Source: Sanderia malayensis
Lineage: Eukaryota > Cnidaria > Scyphozoa > Semaeostomeae > Pelagiidae
DNA length: 64,000 bases
NCBI GenBank assembly: GCA_013076295.1
Contig: RQOL01000658.1
Location: 3,596,353 to 3,660,352 of the forward strand
Reading direction: 5' to 3'
The notes below the pieces were generated by a model. It saw nothing but the letters and a program-made list of their open reading frames with translations. It searched no databases and was not told where the DNA came from. Position numbers and translations under genes: made by a program. Below, one piece after another: positions 35,872 to 48,400 of the stretch (its first letter is position 1; the number at the start of each line of letters is the position of its first letter).

Positions 35872-38163
35872 CTAATTAAAAATTTTTTGTTCAAATTCCT
35901 GCCCTAAAGATGGTAAAAAATGATGATGGTCATTTAATGTTGCACCACATCTCTTCTCATTTAGAATGAACTGTACTTCATTGTTATCAATTACCTGTGT
36001 CTTGGGGCTGAGCCAAAACTGCTTCATTAAATGACCTTCGAGAGCCGAAACTTGCAAGAACTGCTTTGTAGATGAAACAACACCACGTTTCGATAGCTCA
36101 CGATTCACTCTCTTCATCAGGCAATCAAAATCTTCTTTATCTGCATAATTATCTAGGACATCACATACTGCTGTAATGAACCACGATGGCCCTGTATCTG
36201 GCTCTCTCCAACTTAAATATCCTGGAAAAGATGGCTTAAATGTGACAATAACAAAACAACAGAATCAGAATTCATATACAATTGACAGAGAAGAAAAACA
36301 CCCAAGGAACATCAAGTAAGCAAATTATTTCAAAAATAACACCTACCATCAGGACAAGAATAGCAAACCAAAATGTCACAGCGATCATGTTGAGGTTTCT
36401 CACTGTCACTTGAAACTTCACAATATTCCATTGCATTGACATATCCAGATTCATTAACTTGGGGTAAAGTAGTGGAAATAGAACTTTTTTGCCCACAACC
36501 TTCAGATAAATCATATTCTCTACACGCGTCAATAAAAAATATTTTTGGCTTATTCACCAAGCTCTTTGCATTACTAATACCGGAGAAAAGCTGGAGAATT
36601 TTATTTATTTGTAGCTTGCTCCCATCAATGCCATAAACTGATCCAGAACAGCCGTGGCTAATTATCCAAACAACAGAACAGTCATATTTTCTGTGGTCTC
36701 TTTTGGCAAAGTTCCGCAAGCTCATAAACATTTGAGAAGCTCTGAGATTCATCTCCTCCTCAACTTTAAAATGCAATCGTTGAAACCTCACCCTCAACTG
36801 ATTAACATCTGATTGACATCCCTTCAAGTAATTTTTATTTGGGAAGTTCTCATTTCCAATGATGAGGCAAATGCCTCTTGGAATGGATTGCATTCTGTAA
36901 ACGTCAGTTGGCGTATTTTGATGCTCTGACATTTGGAAGATTTGCGATATTTTGGGATCTATTTTATAATCATTGGCCCTTGCAATGTCCATTGGTGTCA
37001 GGCCAAACTAAAAACAACATTATCATAACATTAAATATATTCAACAAAAATTCACGATGTCCTGACAAATGCCCATTGAATCATTGATTGACACTTAGGG
37101 GGATGGAGGGAAACTGGGGTAGTGGCCCACCTACAGGAGTTTAAGAAACATGGGCTTTTGCTCTCAAACAACAGGTTTGACTTCACCCTAATACTTGGCT
37201 AAATGTCTGTCACTGATGGCAATTCACAATGAATGCCACGCAAATTCATACATACCTTATTCTTCATATTTTTGTCCAGACCATAAGTGTAAGAAAATTC
37301 ATGAAGAATTGATACACATTGTGCGTGTTCTTCCTTCACAGCAATATGCAAGGCAGTGTCACCATCCTAAATCGAAATCAGAGCTCTTGGTTTCTGCTTC
37401 ATCAATGGCCAGAAAGTTTATTAATAATGTGAAAAGGAAAACGTAATGTAAAAGAAATAAAACAATTACTTGATTTTTAGCATTTATATCATTGTTCTTC
37501 TCTGCAGCGATGAGCTCAATGATACTGTGTTTACCATGTCGTGCAGCCAACAAAAATGGTGTTTCATTTGCCTAATGGGAAAATAACAAATTAGGTAAAT
37601 AATACGCACCACAAACTAAGAATAAATATAAAAAACAATAGATTTTCTCCAGAACCAGAGAGATGCAGCCATTAAAATGCAGCTTTTTCAAACTACTCAC
37701 ATTGTTGGTTGCTTTTAAGTTGCATCCTCTGCATACCAAATCTTTAACAAAATCTCTATGATCTGTATTTTCATTTTCTGCCTTCAAGATTGCCATGTGC
37801 AATATGGTATTGTTGTGCTGGAAAAAAATAGTCATATGGGAGATAAGATGATGGTTTTCAAAGAATAATGAATAAATCATAATCCCACTATTGGGAATTT
37901 GTTATTATATCTATCACTGCTAGCATCAAATCACCATTCAATTATTTTACCTTGAATCGTGCATTTCTTATATAATTGTCATCCTTGTTAAGGAAATCTT
38001 TCATCTCAGAGATGCTCTTAAAATTTTCTTCCAAGGCATTTGTCAAGCTCTCTTCTTTTGTATCTTCATAATCATAATCCACAGGTTGCAATAAAATTAT
38101 TTCGTAGTCACCTTTTTTACAGGATCCTCTCCCACACCAACAGCAATCAAACAGGCAACTCAT
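35872..38163 (-). CDS. Ankyrin-repeat caspase, copy 2
   Basis: Exons at about 38163-37952, 37818-37700, 37570-37470, 37367-37257, 37007-36347 and 36221-35872. The start encodes MSCLFDCCWCGRGSC, a Cys-rich N-terminus that might be lipidated (inference). Ankyrin units read NTILHMAILKAENENTDHRD, ETPFLLAARHGKHSI, DTALHIAVKEEHAQCV and LTPMDIARANDYK. The last ankyrin unit and the caspase large subunit share exon 37007-36347, so the fusion does not depend on splicing choices. PRGICLIIGNENF starts the caspase; SHGCSG holds the catalytic His and IDACRE the Cys; the small subunit starts GYLSWREPDTGPSWFITAVC. The intron before the small subunit splits the same Gly codon as in copy 1, showing tandem duplication. 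Copy 2 lacks copy 1's 12-residue linker repeats. Likely an active Asp-specific protease (inference). Confidence 0.84.
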
Positions 38164-38713
38164 TATTTTCATTACATCCAGGTTTCATCTGATGCTAGTT
38201 GTACCACCAAGCATTGTCCTTGACTTACAACACAATCACAAAGTGAAAGTGGAGTACTACATAGTGGTAAGCCTAAGCCAGGAAAGCCTGTACACCAAAA
38301 ATTGACCTGTATTTGATTGAAGTGTGATGTGACTCCGGTCTTATTTTCCAACCAAATTTGACGATCTATCGAAGAAGTGTGCGATATTTACAATTATAAT
38401 AGAAAACCAAGTTATTTCCGGCAAGCTAATTCGATCCCTAAGCCAAAAATTAGCTGCGATGCCTGTTTGATGGCCTTATCTTGATGCCCCTGCACGGCCA
38501 ACATGACGCTCTGTGATTGGTGAAAACAAAATAATGTCCGAATCAAAATTCCCTTGCCGTGTATAAAGATGTACATGGTGCACTGACGTAATCGAACAGT
38601 GTGGGGCACTCCTTGAAAGTAGTCGTTTGGGGTCCCTATCTTTTTGCAAATTAAGTTTATAAGCCGAGATTGCCCTTACCTGCATAAATATTCTACAGCT
38701 TTATACAATTTTC

Positions 38714-39051
38714 GCAAACCTTGAATCTAGCGACTTTAACGTTACCTTCGGCAAAAATTTATAGTCAGACGACGACCTAGTCCCTATTTCTGGGACTGTG
38801 TGGTATATTTTCTAAAAATGCTCAAATTTTTTTTAATATTTCTGTTCACCATAGGTTACTACACCGAAAAAAATTTATCCGGTCTCTCTAGCATAAATTC
38901 CTGAAGCGCAAACCTTTAATCTAATGACCTTAACATTACCTTGGGCTAAAAGCTACTGTTAGATGACGGCCAAGTTTCTAGTTCTGGGACTATGGGCCAC
39001 ATTTTAAAAAATCTTTCAATTATTTTTCGATATTCCTGTTTACGATAAGTT
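38714..39051. repeat. Diverged tandem duplication with a 194-bp offset
   Basis: GCAAACCTTGAATCTAGCGA at 38714 and GCAAACCTTTAATCTAATGA at 38908 start two copies that stay alignable for about 145 bp, through TTCTGGGACTGTG / TTCTGGGACTATG and TATTTCTGTTCACCATA / TATTCCTGTTTACGATA. Non-coding. Confidence 0.8.
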
Positions 39052-39141
39052 CAGTGGCGTAATGGAGCAGTTTGGGGGCCCTAATTGATTTGGGGCCCCT
39101 AGATTTGTGCTTAAATGTGCACACAGTGCCTTACGCCCCTG
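39052..39141. mobile_element. Short MITE with CAGTGGCGTAA / TTACGCCCCTG ends
   Basis: Left end CAGTGGCGTAATG and right end TTACGCCCCTG are inverted repeats of 10 of 11 bases, the terminal form typical of small hAT-like elements; the interior has TGGGGGCCC/GGGGCCCC. No clear target duplication. It abuts the second copy of the 194-bp duplication. Confidence 0.55.
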
Positions 39142-41071
39142 ACATGGTGTAACTAGACCGTGCGTTAGATGTGGATGGCTATACTACATTGCTTCACAGG
39201 AAATTATTGTAAAAGTATGCAGTTATGGTGGATAAAGGTAGATTGCAATGTATTGGGTATATGCAGATATATGTATATTGGTATACACCAGTTTTTCATT
39301 ATAACGTTTGCATGCGCACTATAACGCTTCCCACATGCACTGTGTAGTATTGGGGTGGGTGTGTGATAAGTTGACCACCCTGTAAATTTAAGACCGTACT
39401 TACTAGGATCATTTCTATAGTACGCGTCCCGTCTTTGTTCTCCAACAAAGACAACACTCACAGCCACGATGAGGAGACATGGCGTTTCTCCCTGAGCAAG
39501 AAGCGCGGCATTTGGTGGTATCTTTTATGATATCTTTCCAATGTCGATTGATGATTGCTCTCACGGTAATTTAATTACTGTGGGATGGGAGTTGCGCATT
39601 CTGAGTGGTTTTCCCCTTTATTGTCAATGGCAAATCATTATCTTACTTGACTCCTTGTGGTTTGATATCGTACGTTTACTGCCGTAGCATATACATACAC
39701 TACTACTTATAGCATGTACTACTTATTATCTAAAAAAATCCTGTAATGCTTGGGGGATCAAGCACCCCTGGAAATTTCTATGCGGGGGCTCAGCCCCCCT
39801 GGGAATTTTGTTTGGGATCTGAAAAAAAACGTTTACTTTATCGAAGAAACACTAATCAAAGAATTGAAATGATGATACTGTGGACCATGATATTATATCT
39901 GTTTTAATGCAATGTTATTATATATAATACATATGTATATTGAAGGCTATTAATAGTGACAGGGAATTTTTCTACCTTTTTACTTTTCAATTTTCTGTTA
40001 ATTTTGAGCCCCCCTTGGGAAAAGTAAAAATCGGCGCCTGTGCCCTGTAAAGATTTCGAATTATACCCCTCCCCTCTATTGGGCCCCCTGTTTTTGCAAT
40101 TGTTAACAACACGAAAAATGACGATATTTTGATTCCCTGATCATAAAAGTTCATAAAATTATTTTTGCAGCTTATATTTCTGGCCATTTTGCCCGCACAT
40201 TGGACTTGGGGCCTCCGAAAATGGCTGGAATGACCCCACTTTAGCCATCTTTTGTGCCTCGCTCAATAATGCTGTTGCTGTTGCTGAGGAGAGGTGAGAG
40301 GAGGAGAATCAATCAGGATTTTGCTGCCGTCGTAAGAATTGTTTGCTGTAACGTTTTACTGGTAAGTAAATGTATGTTTCTAAACTTTATTCTGCTGTAT
40401 TTTAATACCCTATTTGCAAAGTTACAATTAGATCAACCCTCTGACTATTTTACATATTGCAAGAGTCAGCAGAGTATAAACGATTGTGCACAAATAGAAA
40501 AGCGGCCTATTTGCTGTTTATTAGGCCAATAATTACCTATGCATGAAGTTGTTATTGTTGGCTTAAAGGATCGAGGTCAGTCCAGCAAGAAGGGGGCAAG
40601 CACCCCCTCTGCCCTGGTCATAAACAGGATAAGAGTAACAGCCTAAGAACCAAAACCAATCTAGTTTACTTTGACATTTACTCATTATAATGAATTTGCC
40701 GACGACACAATGGAAATTTTGACTCAAAATCGTAAAAGAGCATAATTATTATTTGTCAAGCCATTTTTCTGCAATCAAATCCAATCGGAATGGGATGAAC
40801 CCAACAATTTTTACAGAGATTCCCCCCAGTTTTTTTTGCTTCCTTTTCTCTTCAGCCCCCTCGTTCTTTTCTCACCCCTTTTCCTCCATTCATGCTATGT
40901 TCTATATCTTTATTGCATGTACATTTTGTACATCTGGAACTTTACAGTATACAGCCATAACAAAACAGTAAAGTTTGAAACATATTTTGCACTTGTACAA
41001 TTTATTTTCTGAAATCACCATTTGTTTACTGCACATACTTTTCAGGTGCTCACACATAGCAAACCTGCAAA

Positions 41072-41700
41072 ATGACAGAAGACCCCGCACTGGCCAAGGC
41101 AAGAGAGGATGCAAAAAAGAAATTCTCCTTCTCAGATCCTGAAAACTTCTTTTCAAACATTGACAGAACAGACCCAGTGGCATTTGCTCGGGCAAGAGAT
41201 GCATGGCATCAGTCAAGAATCGTAGAAGTTGAAATGATCAAGATGTATAGAGAAAGACTTGAAGAGTGCTATGGAAAAGACCCAGTGAATAGTCGACAGA
41301 ATTGTAGAAAGCATGTTCTTGACTACTTGGGTGCCTGGCAATACTACAGAGATAACAAAGGTTGGTTGTAAAACAAGACCTAGATTTACCAACCCTAAAG
41401 GGGTTGGTAAATCTAGGGTTTCATATTTTTGTAAAAAATAAGGGGGCACATGCCCCCATGCTCTTATAGCAATGCTTGTGTACACAATAAATGCCCCCCT
41501 TCACTTATTAATTATGAAAGGTTTTTCACAATTCTTCCAATATTTAGTTAAGTTAAGCTGCTCATATTTTTTCAAGCATTCATGCTAGAACATTTCGAAA
41601 AAAAATTACTTACCACCATTAATTTTTTGCAGCTTATCTTCGGACCGAGGGAGGAAACATTCAAAGATTCAAGCCAACTCTTGAAGAACTATATCCCTAA
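41072..41700 (+). CDS. NDUFB10: NDUFB10-like complex I accessory subunit
   Basis: Two exons, 41072-41360 and 41633-41700, join in frame (AAC AAA G|CT TAT) to 118 residues. No signal or membrane helix. The pattern of charged helix, RLEECYG, then SRQNCRKHVLDYLGAWQYYRD resembles the NDUFB10/PDSW subunit (RLKAC ... QQNCIKEVEQF ... AYQDRY), which sits on the intermembrane-space side of mitochondrial complex I and uses disulfides. The cysteine in the ECYG block and that in QNC are retained. It is shorter than human NDUFB10 (172 residues), lacking the N-terminal extension. An acceptor just upstream implies a 5' UTR intron. AATAAA lies at 41713. The family call is by motif spacing and moderately sure. 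Confidence 0.62.
41379..41417. repeat. Perfect 17-bp-arm hairpin in NDUFB10-like intron
   Basis: CCTAGATTTACCAACCC, a 5-base loop, then the exact complement. It starts 18 bases after the exon 1 donor and could fold in the pre-mRNA. Confidence 0.9.
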
Positions 41701-41712
41701 AAACTGTTGCTT

Positions 41713-41718
41713 AATAAA
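41713..41718 (+). terminator. AATAAA polyadenylation signal of NDUFB10-like gene
   Basis: Canonical hexamer 12 bases after the stop codon. Confidence 0.55.
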
Positions 41719-42440
41719 CTTTACAAATTCTATATTGTTTTGCTTATGAATTGCTGTTTAATGTGATTGACATGGTTTTGATGAAAAAGTAACATTCAAT
41801 GTTATTTCTGGTGTTAATCCTCAGCTCCATAGAATAAAGTGGTATTTAATTATTGACCATGGGTTGGTTACTAAACCTATGTAACAGTTTTAACAACAGT
41901 AAAGCAGTTTTTACCAATTTCAATTGAAGTAAAATTTAGCAAAGAATTTACAATAAAATAATAGAAATTACAAGTTGCACTTCAGGGAAAAATGATTAAA
42001 AGCAGGATGCAAATAAATGATTTCCAAATATGAAATCAATTGACGTTTTTACCTTCAAGGTTCAAAGAAGTCAAAATCCAAGTATCATTTAACTTCGTTG
42101 AAAAATTACTGTCACAAAATACTGCTATACAAATAGCCATATTAATTGATTTGATAGTTTGCAAGTATATATTCTGAGCCAAAACAAGTTTGAGTGATAA
42201 AGAGTCAAACCTGAATTGTGCATGGTGTATGTTCAAGTCAAGGACCTCAAGTTCAAGCCAAGAGTCATTTCCATTCAATGACAGTTGAAGCATCCAACTG
42301 CAAATTTTCATGGACATCAAACAAAGTGAATGTTGAATTGAATTGCACATGGTCTGTTGAATTGCATGGACAATTGAATTGCCCATGGGCTGTTGAGTTG
42401 CATTGAAGAGACACTTGTGACGTTGCTTTCAACTTGAGGA
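41719..42440. other. Convergent spacer with TTGAATTGC repeats
   Basis: 3' flanks of NDUFB10-like and the WD40 gene. Near 42330-42405 a degenerate repeat of GTTGAATTGCATGGACAATT type occurs. No gene recognised. Confidence 0.4.
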
Positions 42441-45400
42441 TTACGTATATGCATAATCCGAAGTGGAATATTTTGAAAACAAGCTGCGTTTCTTCTGGAC
42501 AGTTTTTACAGTGTCGCCCGTGTTTTGCCGTCTCCTCACCTAAAAACAACGGTTTTTCAAACACAAAGTTTTCAAAATTGCTAGAGCTCAATCTTGCAAT
42601 AACGATGGCATGGTGAATCACTGTGAAGTGGGACCACCTGTGGACTATTAGCAAGGGCCCTCTATACGCAAGGCTCTCTTAAATGATGCGAGATACATAA
42701 AATTATAAACATCGTCATATTTGTCCTGTCAATTATAAAGTTGCGGGCGGGGGGGGGGAGGGAGTGTACAACAAACGATAGTCTTACCCTAGTGTAGGCT
42801 TCTCTGTATACTTTCACCACGTTGCTAGCATCTGATACAATCAAACGACTGCCAGTTTTGTCAAACGCAACACAGAATACACAAATAGGCACTTCTTGCG
42901 ACTGGTACACCTTTGTACGGTGGATCTTTTGAAACTTGTGCCCAGTTCTCCAATCCCAAAGATGTATGACACCATTCGAGCCTGTGAAAAAGCAAATAAA
43001 GATATCACAACGAACCGTCTTACAAAAATCCGACGTCTTTAAAGTCAAAGCCCGTAAATAAGAGAGATGATTTTGCTGAACAAGCAACAACAAAAATAAG
43101 AATATGTTTGCACCCTGTTTCTTGAATACAGTAAAAACCCGCATGTAAGAACCTGTAAATTTCCATCTAGCTTATTGTTCCAAGACAATAGGCTATTGTT
43201 TCTTCTATTGTTTTGAGCAGAAATATCACCCAGAAAGGTTCTTAATCCATTGGTTCTTACATGCGGGTTTTTACTGTACTGGAAGTATCCAATGGGAACC
43301 TTCTTACAGACTTTGTTGCTGTCTTAAAACTCTTGATTAAGAGCTGATAACCCTGAGTATTTTAAAATCTCCGTTAACTAAAAGCCTAGGTCAAGCTGTA
43401 AGAAATTTTTTGGTTCTTATTTGCGGTATACATTATTACAGTATAAACCGTTTTACGAAATCACCGCATAAAACCCGAAATCCCATTGGTTTTGACTGCG
43501 ACATTACCCCAAATGTATTGCCATTGCGTAAAGAAAGGAAATTCGCTACTTGTAAATAGGCACAAGTGTATGTGATGCCTATAAGTGTATTGTCTCGTTA
43601 CCTGCGGCTACAAGGGCTCCTTGTGGATTCACTGATATGCAATTGATGGAAATGTCTTTCGATGTAATTTCTTGCTTCTTTTCCCCGTCTGGCATTTTCC
43701 AGTGAATAACTCGCTCTGTAGATGCCGAGCTTATGATTGGCCTGAAAAACAATAGGAAACCAATACAAACAATGGATACAAAAAATGAGAACAATGAGAA
43801 ATATCAAAACAATGTGAAGCATGGCAAAACTGAAACAAACCAGAAAAATAACATTGTCCAACCAGTCACTACCGTTTACCCTCGGGTTAACCAACTCACT
43901 GTTCATTAACCGTTCATTATTTGATTAACCATATAATGAACGGTTAAAGTACTACATGAGTTCTTTTAGCCTTGGTTAACAAAATCTCAATAAAACGAAA
44001 TGTTTCTTGGTCGCCTTCAAGGTTCAAAATACCGCAAGTGTCCTTTAAACCCGGGAATACATTGCCTTCGATCACGTTGAAGGGCAGATTGTAAAGGAGA
44101 GAAGGTCTAATTGAAAAGGGAAACTAAACAGATTATTTAAGTTATGCTGAATTAAAATGAAGAATACACTCACTCTTCAGGATGAACAACTATTGATCGG
44201 ACACTTTTTTCGTGTCCCATTAAAATCTGAGTGCACCGACCCTCTCCGATGTCCCATATGCGCATGGTGCTATCGTGACTGCCGCTGATAATCTGGAAAG
44301 ATGAACAAGAAGTCTCAAAAATATCAGAATAAACAATGCCAAAGTAGGCAACACGCAAGCCGAGAATTTAGTCATTGCTTAGAGACTATTGAACCGCTCT
44401 TGATGAGTTTCTTGCAATGCTAAAACAGATGATCAATGTACCTTTTTCAAACAACTTTTCAGGAAACTTTTTTGGAAAAGGGACACCAATTTTTGAGGGA
44501 AACAGAGATTCATCATCTAATTGTTCATCATCATCTGACTAAAAACAGATAATTTATCGCCCCCTCTCATATAAGCGCATGGAAGGGGCAACCCCCTCCT
44601 CTTGCCCCCGTGGCACTGCGTTCCCTGGTGAATCATTCTCTACAAATCTCATATAACATATCAAATACTCCATAAATTTGGCTTGGCAAACAACGATGCC
44701 CCAACAACAATAACAGAAATGCAGTGTGCTCTAATGAGAAAAAAACCAAAACTAAACGACGCAAAATCATTTATACCCCCGGGGCAGAAAACATTGCAGA
44801 TTAAACCTGCGTTGGCAGATGGTATGTGAAGCGGGTATTTCATTAATACTAACCTGTCTACTGTTTTCAAGAATCGCTAATGATGAGACAGAATTGATAT
44901 GCCCGCGCATTGTCTTCACGCACTTCTTTTCCCGCGTGTCCCAGATCTTCACGTGTTTGTCTCTACCACACGTGACCAAGAGTTCTGATGGCGCGTACAT
45001 CGTCATGGCGTAGATGACAGAATTCTGGTCTGGGTACTTGTGTATTACCTACAATAAACACACCCCGGTTTACAATGTGTGATAGCCATCTAGGACTCAG
45101 AGCCGGAAACTTGGGCTCAATATCCTTGCAAATAATTATCAGGATGGGGGCTTATTCGAGGATTTACGGTATGCGTATTTCTATATATAAGATGTTCAAC
45201 GTACCCTGTTGACTTCGATGTCTGTGCATAAGAGTTGTCGATCGTCGCCAGCGGAGAACAAAAATCGATGCCCTGTAATACCGAATGTCAGGGCTCGAAT
45301 TCCGGCCTTGTGATCTCTAACAGTGAGACGGCAAGCACCAGTGTTTATGTCCCATATCTGGAAAAAAGAAACAGAATCAAGAATGGTGAATTGTCAATAG

Positions 45401-48400
45401 GCCTGCTCGATAGCATGATTAAACGTTGATAACAAACAGGATATCGGCGTGCAAAAATCGTAAGCGTCCCAAGACATTTGCCCCATATTGTAGATCCAAT
45501 TTGCTGAATAGCATCTAAGACTGCTTTACACAGCTCCACACTGTCTTTTTATTGCTCTTCCTTGCATTAAATTGCCCTAGATTTTGCTGCATATTGTCCT
45601 AAATAGACTCAAACTGTCTTAAATTGCGTATTAAACCTTAGAACCATATTGTTTTGATTTGCAAACAACGCAGTAATGTTGCTTTCCTTGCTTTAGCATG
45701 GCATGTCATGCCAAAAGTATACATGTCTGATAGAATCTCACTCACCTTCATTGAGCGATCGGAAGAGCCAGATGCAAACCAGCGATTTTTCGGCTCAATT
45801 GCCAATATTGGCACAGAGTCCCTGTGTGCCACAATTTCCTTAGAGAAGATAAAACATTGTTAGAAAAATATATCATAGAAATAAAAGATCGCCGATAAAA
45901 AGGGCCAGCTCTAGTAGAGCGTATTTCATTGCTACAACTCATGCACAAGACTGTAATAACTACGACTTCAGAACAACAGCTCGAGAAATAAAAGATCGCT
46001 GATAAAAGGGGCCAGTTCTAGTAGAGCGTATTTCATTGCTAAAACTCATGCAAAGGGATGTAATAACTACGATTTCAGAACAACAACAACAACAACATCT
46101 CACCTGTTTAAGTTGCCATGGGGGATGCCATCTTGGTTTCTTGTTTAGATCATCGTTGCTTTCCGTACTGTTATCATCGTCATCAACAGCCTCATCGGCC
46201 GGAACAATATCATCATCATCATCATCATCATCCGGAATAGGACCGACGTTGGTGGAATTAGTATCATATGAATTCTTCCGGAAGAAACTACCATTGTCCA
46301 ATACACTACCACGGTGCTTAGCAAACCGCTCGTTTGTGTCCGCTCTTTCTCTGCCGCGGATTATGTAGTCATCGTTGTCAAGCATCTCTTTGTCGATCAG
46401 TTCGTTCCGCACTTGTAAACTGGACTTTTTTTTGCTCCGGGCGACTACTTGACTGCCGGAACTACCCGGTCGTTGCGTCAAATTCGGTACTGGCAAGCCG
46501 TCTGGTTCAATAGTAAACGGCAGCATGGGTGCGGAGAACGTCCGCTCCGTCACTGATAGACCAGCTTGAGTTCCCTTCAGAGGCAGGGGTGGTAAGCTAA
46601 AGGTGTCAACCTCGTTAATAAGTGATGTGAGGATCGGCGTCTTTCGTATTCTTCCTGTCTCTTGGCTCGATTTTTCGGCTGCAAAAAGAACCGAAACAGT
46701 AAAAAACAAGTGAAATAATTCATTGTGTCACTCACATAAAGTGCAGCACTCTTGATTAACTTATGATCAATGACTTGACTATTAATCAAAAGTCAATGAC
46801 AGAGAGGTCGAAGGTAAATGATGTTCGCAACAACATAAAGGAAATATCAAAACAACCAAGGGTCCCCAAGACAATATGAAAACCCTATGTCATTTACGAA
46901 GAATCTTGACAAAACAAGCTAAACTCATGATTCGTCAAACTGTTTTAATGTGCAGACTGTTTTAATATCGCTTTAATGAGTTTGCAACGTAACTAAAAAA
47001 TGTTTGATTCATGTAAACACTTAAATTCGGATTCCCCTCCTTCATCAAATCAAAACATTGAGCCACGGGCAAATAACTTTGGTCTACCTGTGTTCTCCGA
47101 CTCCTCTGCATCCTCCACGATTTCATTGTCCAAACTGGAGCCTCTTTGTGAGCCACGAAGTGATTTCCTTCTACTGAAAGCCTCGTTTCCGTTTGTCTCT
47201 TGCAAATCAGGACGAGGCGATTGCTGACCAGGCAAACTCAGTCGACGCGATTCGCTTCGAGTCGGCGTCGCCGACATTCTGCGGAAAGAAGCTCGCGAGC
47301 CATCTTGAATCGCATTCAGAACGAGTTCTTCATTCTTATCATTGTTATCCTGCTCCTCGTCATCACGTGACTGCCCAGAATTTAACCGCTTCAAAAGGCT
47401 ATCTGTACAACACAAAACAATACCACAACATCATGATCACAGCTAGCTTCACCTTCTACAATGATTGCAACGAGGGCTATTATAAGCAGGCATTTCTTAT
47501 TCTTACCTTTTCTACTCCTGATGCTGTTCTTGCTTGCGCCGACGGAGTTTGGCATCGTAGCCGCCCTGTCTCGAAATGAGTCCGACTTCATCCTCGGTCT
47601 GGACACGCCATTGCCCATTGGTAGAGAGGCTGTACTAACAACAGACTGTCGTTCTTCTCGAGGGCTTTCCTGCCATTGTAACTCTGCTTCGCTACAAGCA
47701 GAAAAAACAAGCAAAACACTCAGCATCCTGGCACACAAGCATGCCCAATTGATACCACAGTGGAGGTTCCGAGGACCAATGCTGCTATCCCAATTCTTGG
47801 GATATTAACATTTCAACTATCATAATGAAACACAAGCTCTTGTTGTTGAGAATTAGCCCCGTACTAACTTTACTTATTGGCAATTTACTGATATTTTTTA
47901 TATGACTCAATTGAGAGAGAAAGAGATGGAGGGTGGATGTTAAATTAATTTGAGATTGTGTGTGGTTTTTGATTTTGCTGCATGTTATATTTGTATTACT
48001 GTTTTACACGATGTTGTCTGTTTGAACTCTTGCTAACTACTTGTTTGAAACTACTATCTGTGGATGATTTGGAGCACTATTCATGACACTTGCTTTAATC
48101 TCAATAACTTCACTGTGTTCTAAGAAGCTCTAATACGACACACTCGAAAACAACAACGGCAACAACAACAACAGTAACAACAACAACAACAACAACAGTA
48201 ACCACAACAACAAACAGTAACAATAGCAACATCAACAGCAATGACGAACATAAGCATGTTTGCGTTGGCAACGACCCATTTGAATAACACAAGCAAATAA
48301 GACGATTCAATTCAATACCCATTCAATAATGCAATTGAGCTTCTCTACGGACAAATACGCGTTGCTGGTATCACGTGACACAACGTCGCATACAACCGTC

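Larger units (their letters stand above)
38164..41071. other. 2.9-kb gene-free spacer rich in repeats
   Basis: Between the divergent caspase copy 2 and NDUFB10-like genes. Holds a 194-bp tandem duplication, a 90-bp MITE and several G-rich GGGGGCTCAGCCCCCC hairpin-like motifs near 39780. A 5' UTR acceptor for the NDUFB10-like gene lies at 41045 (ACTTTTCAG). No coding exon recognised. Confidence 0.5.

Noticed and set aside
42441..45863. Spliceosomal PLRG1 ortholog
   Set aside because: Blades and WHPPW motif match the family, but identity is clearly below what is usual for PLRG1 between animals, and the N-terminal region is entirely different. Treated as a paralog.
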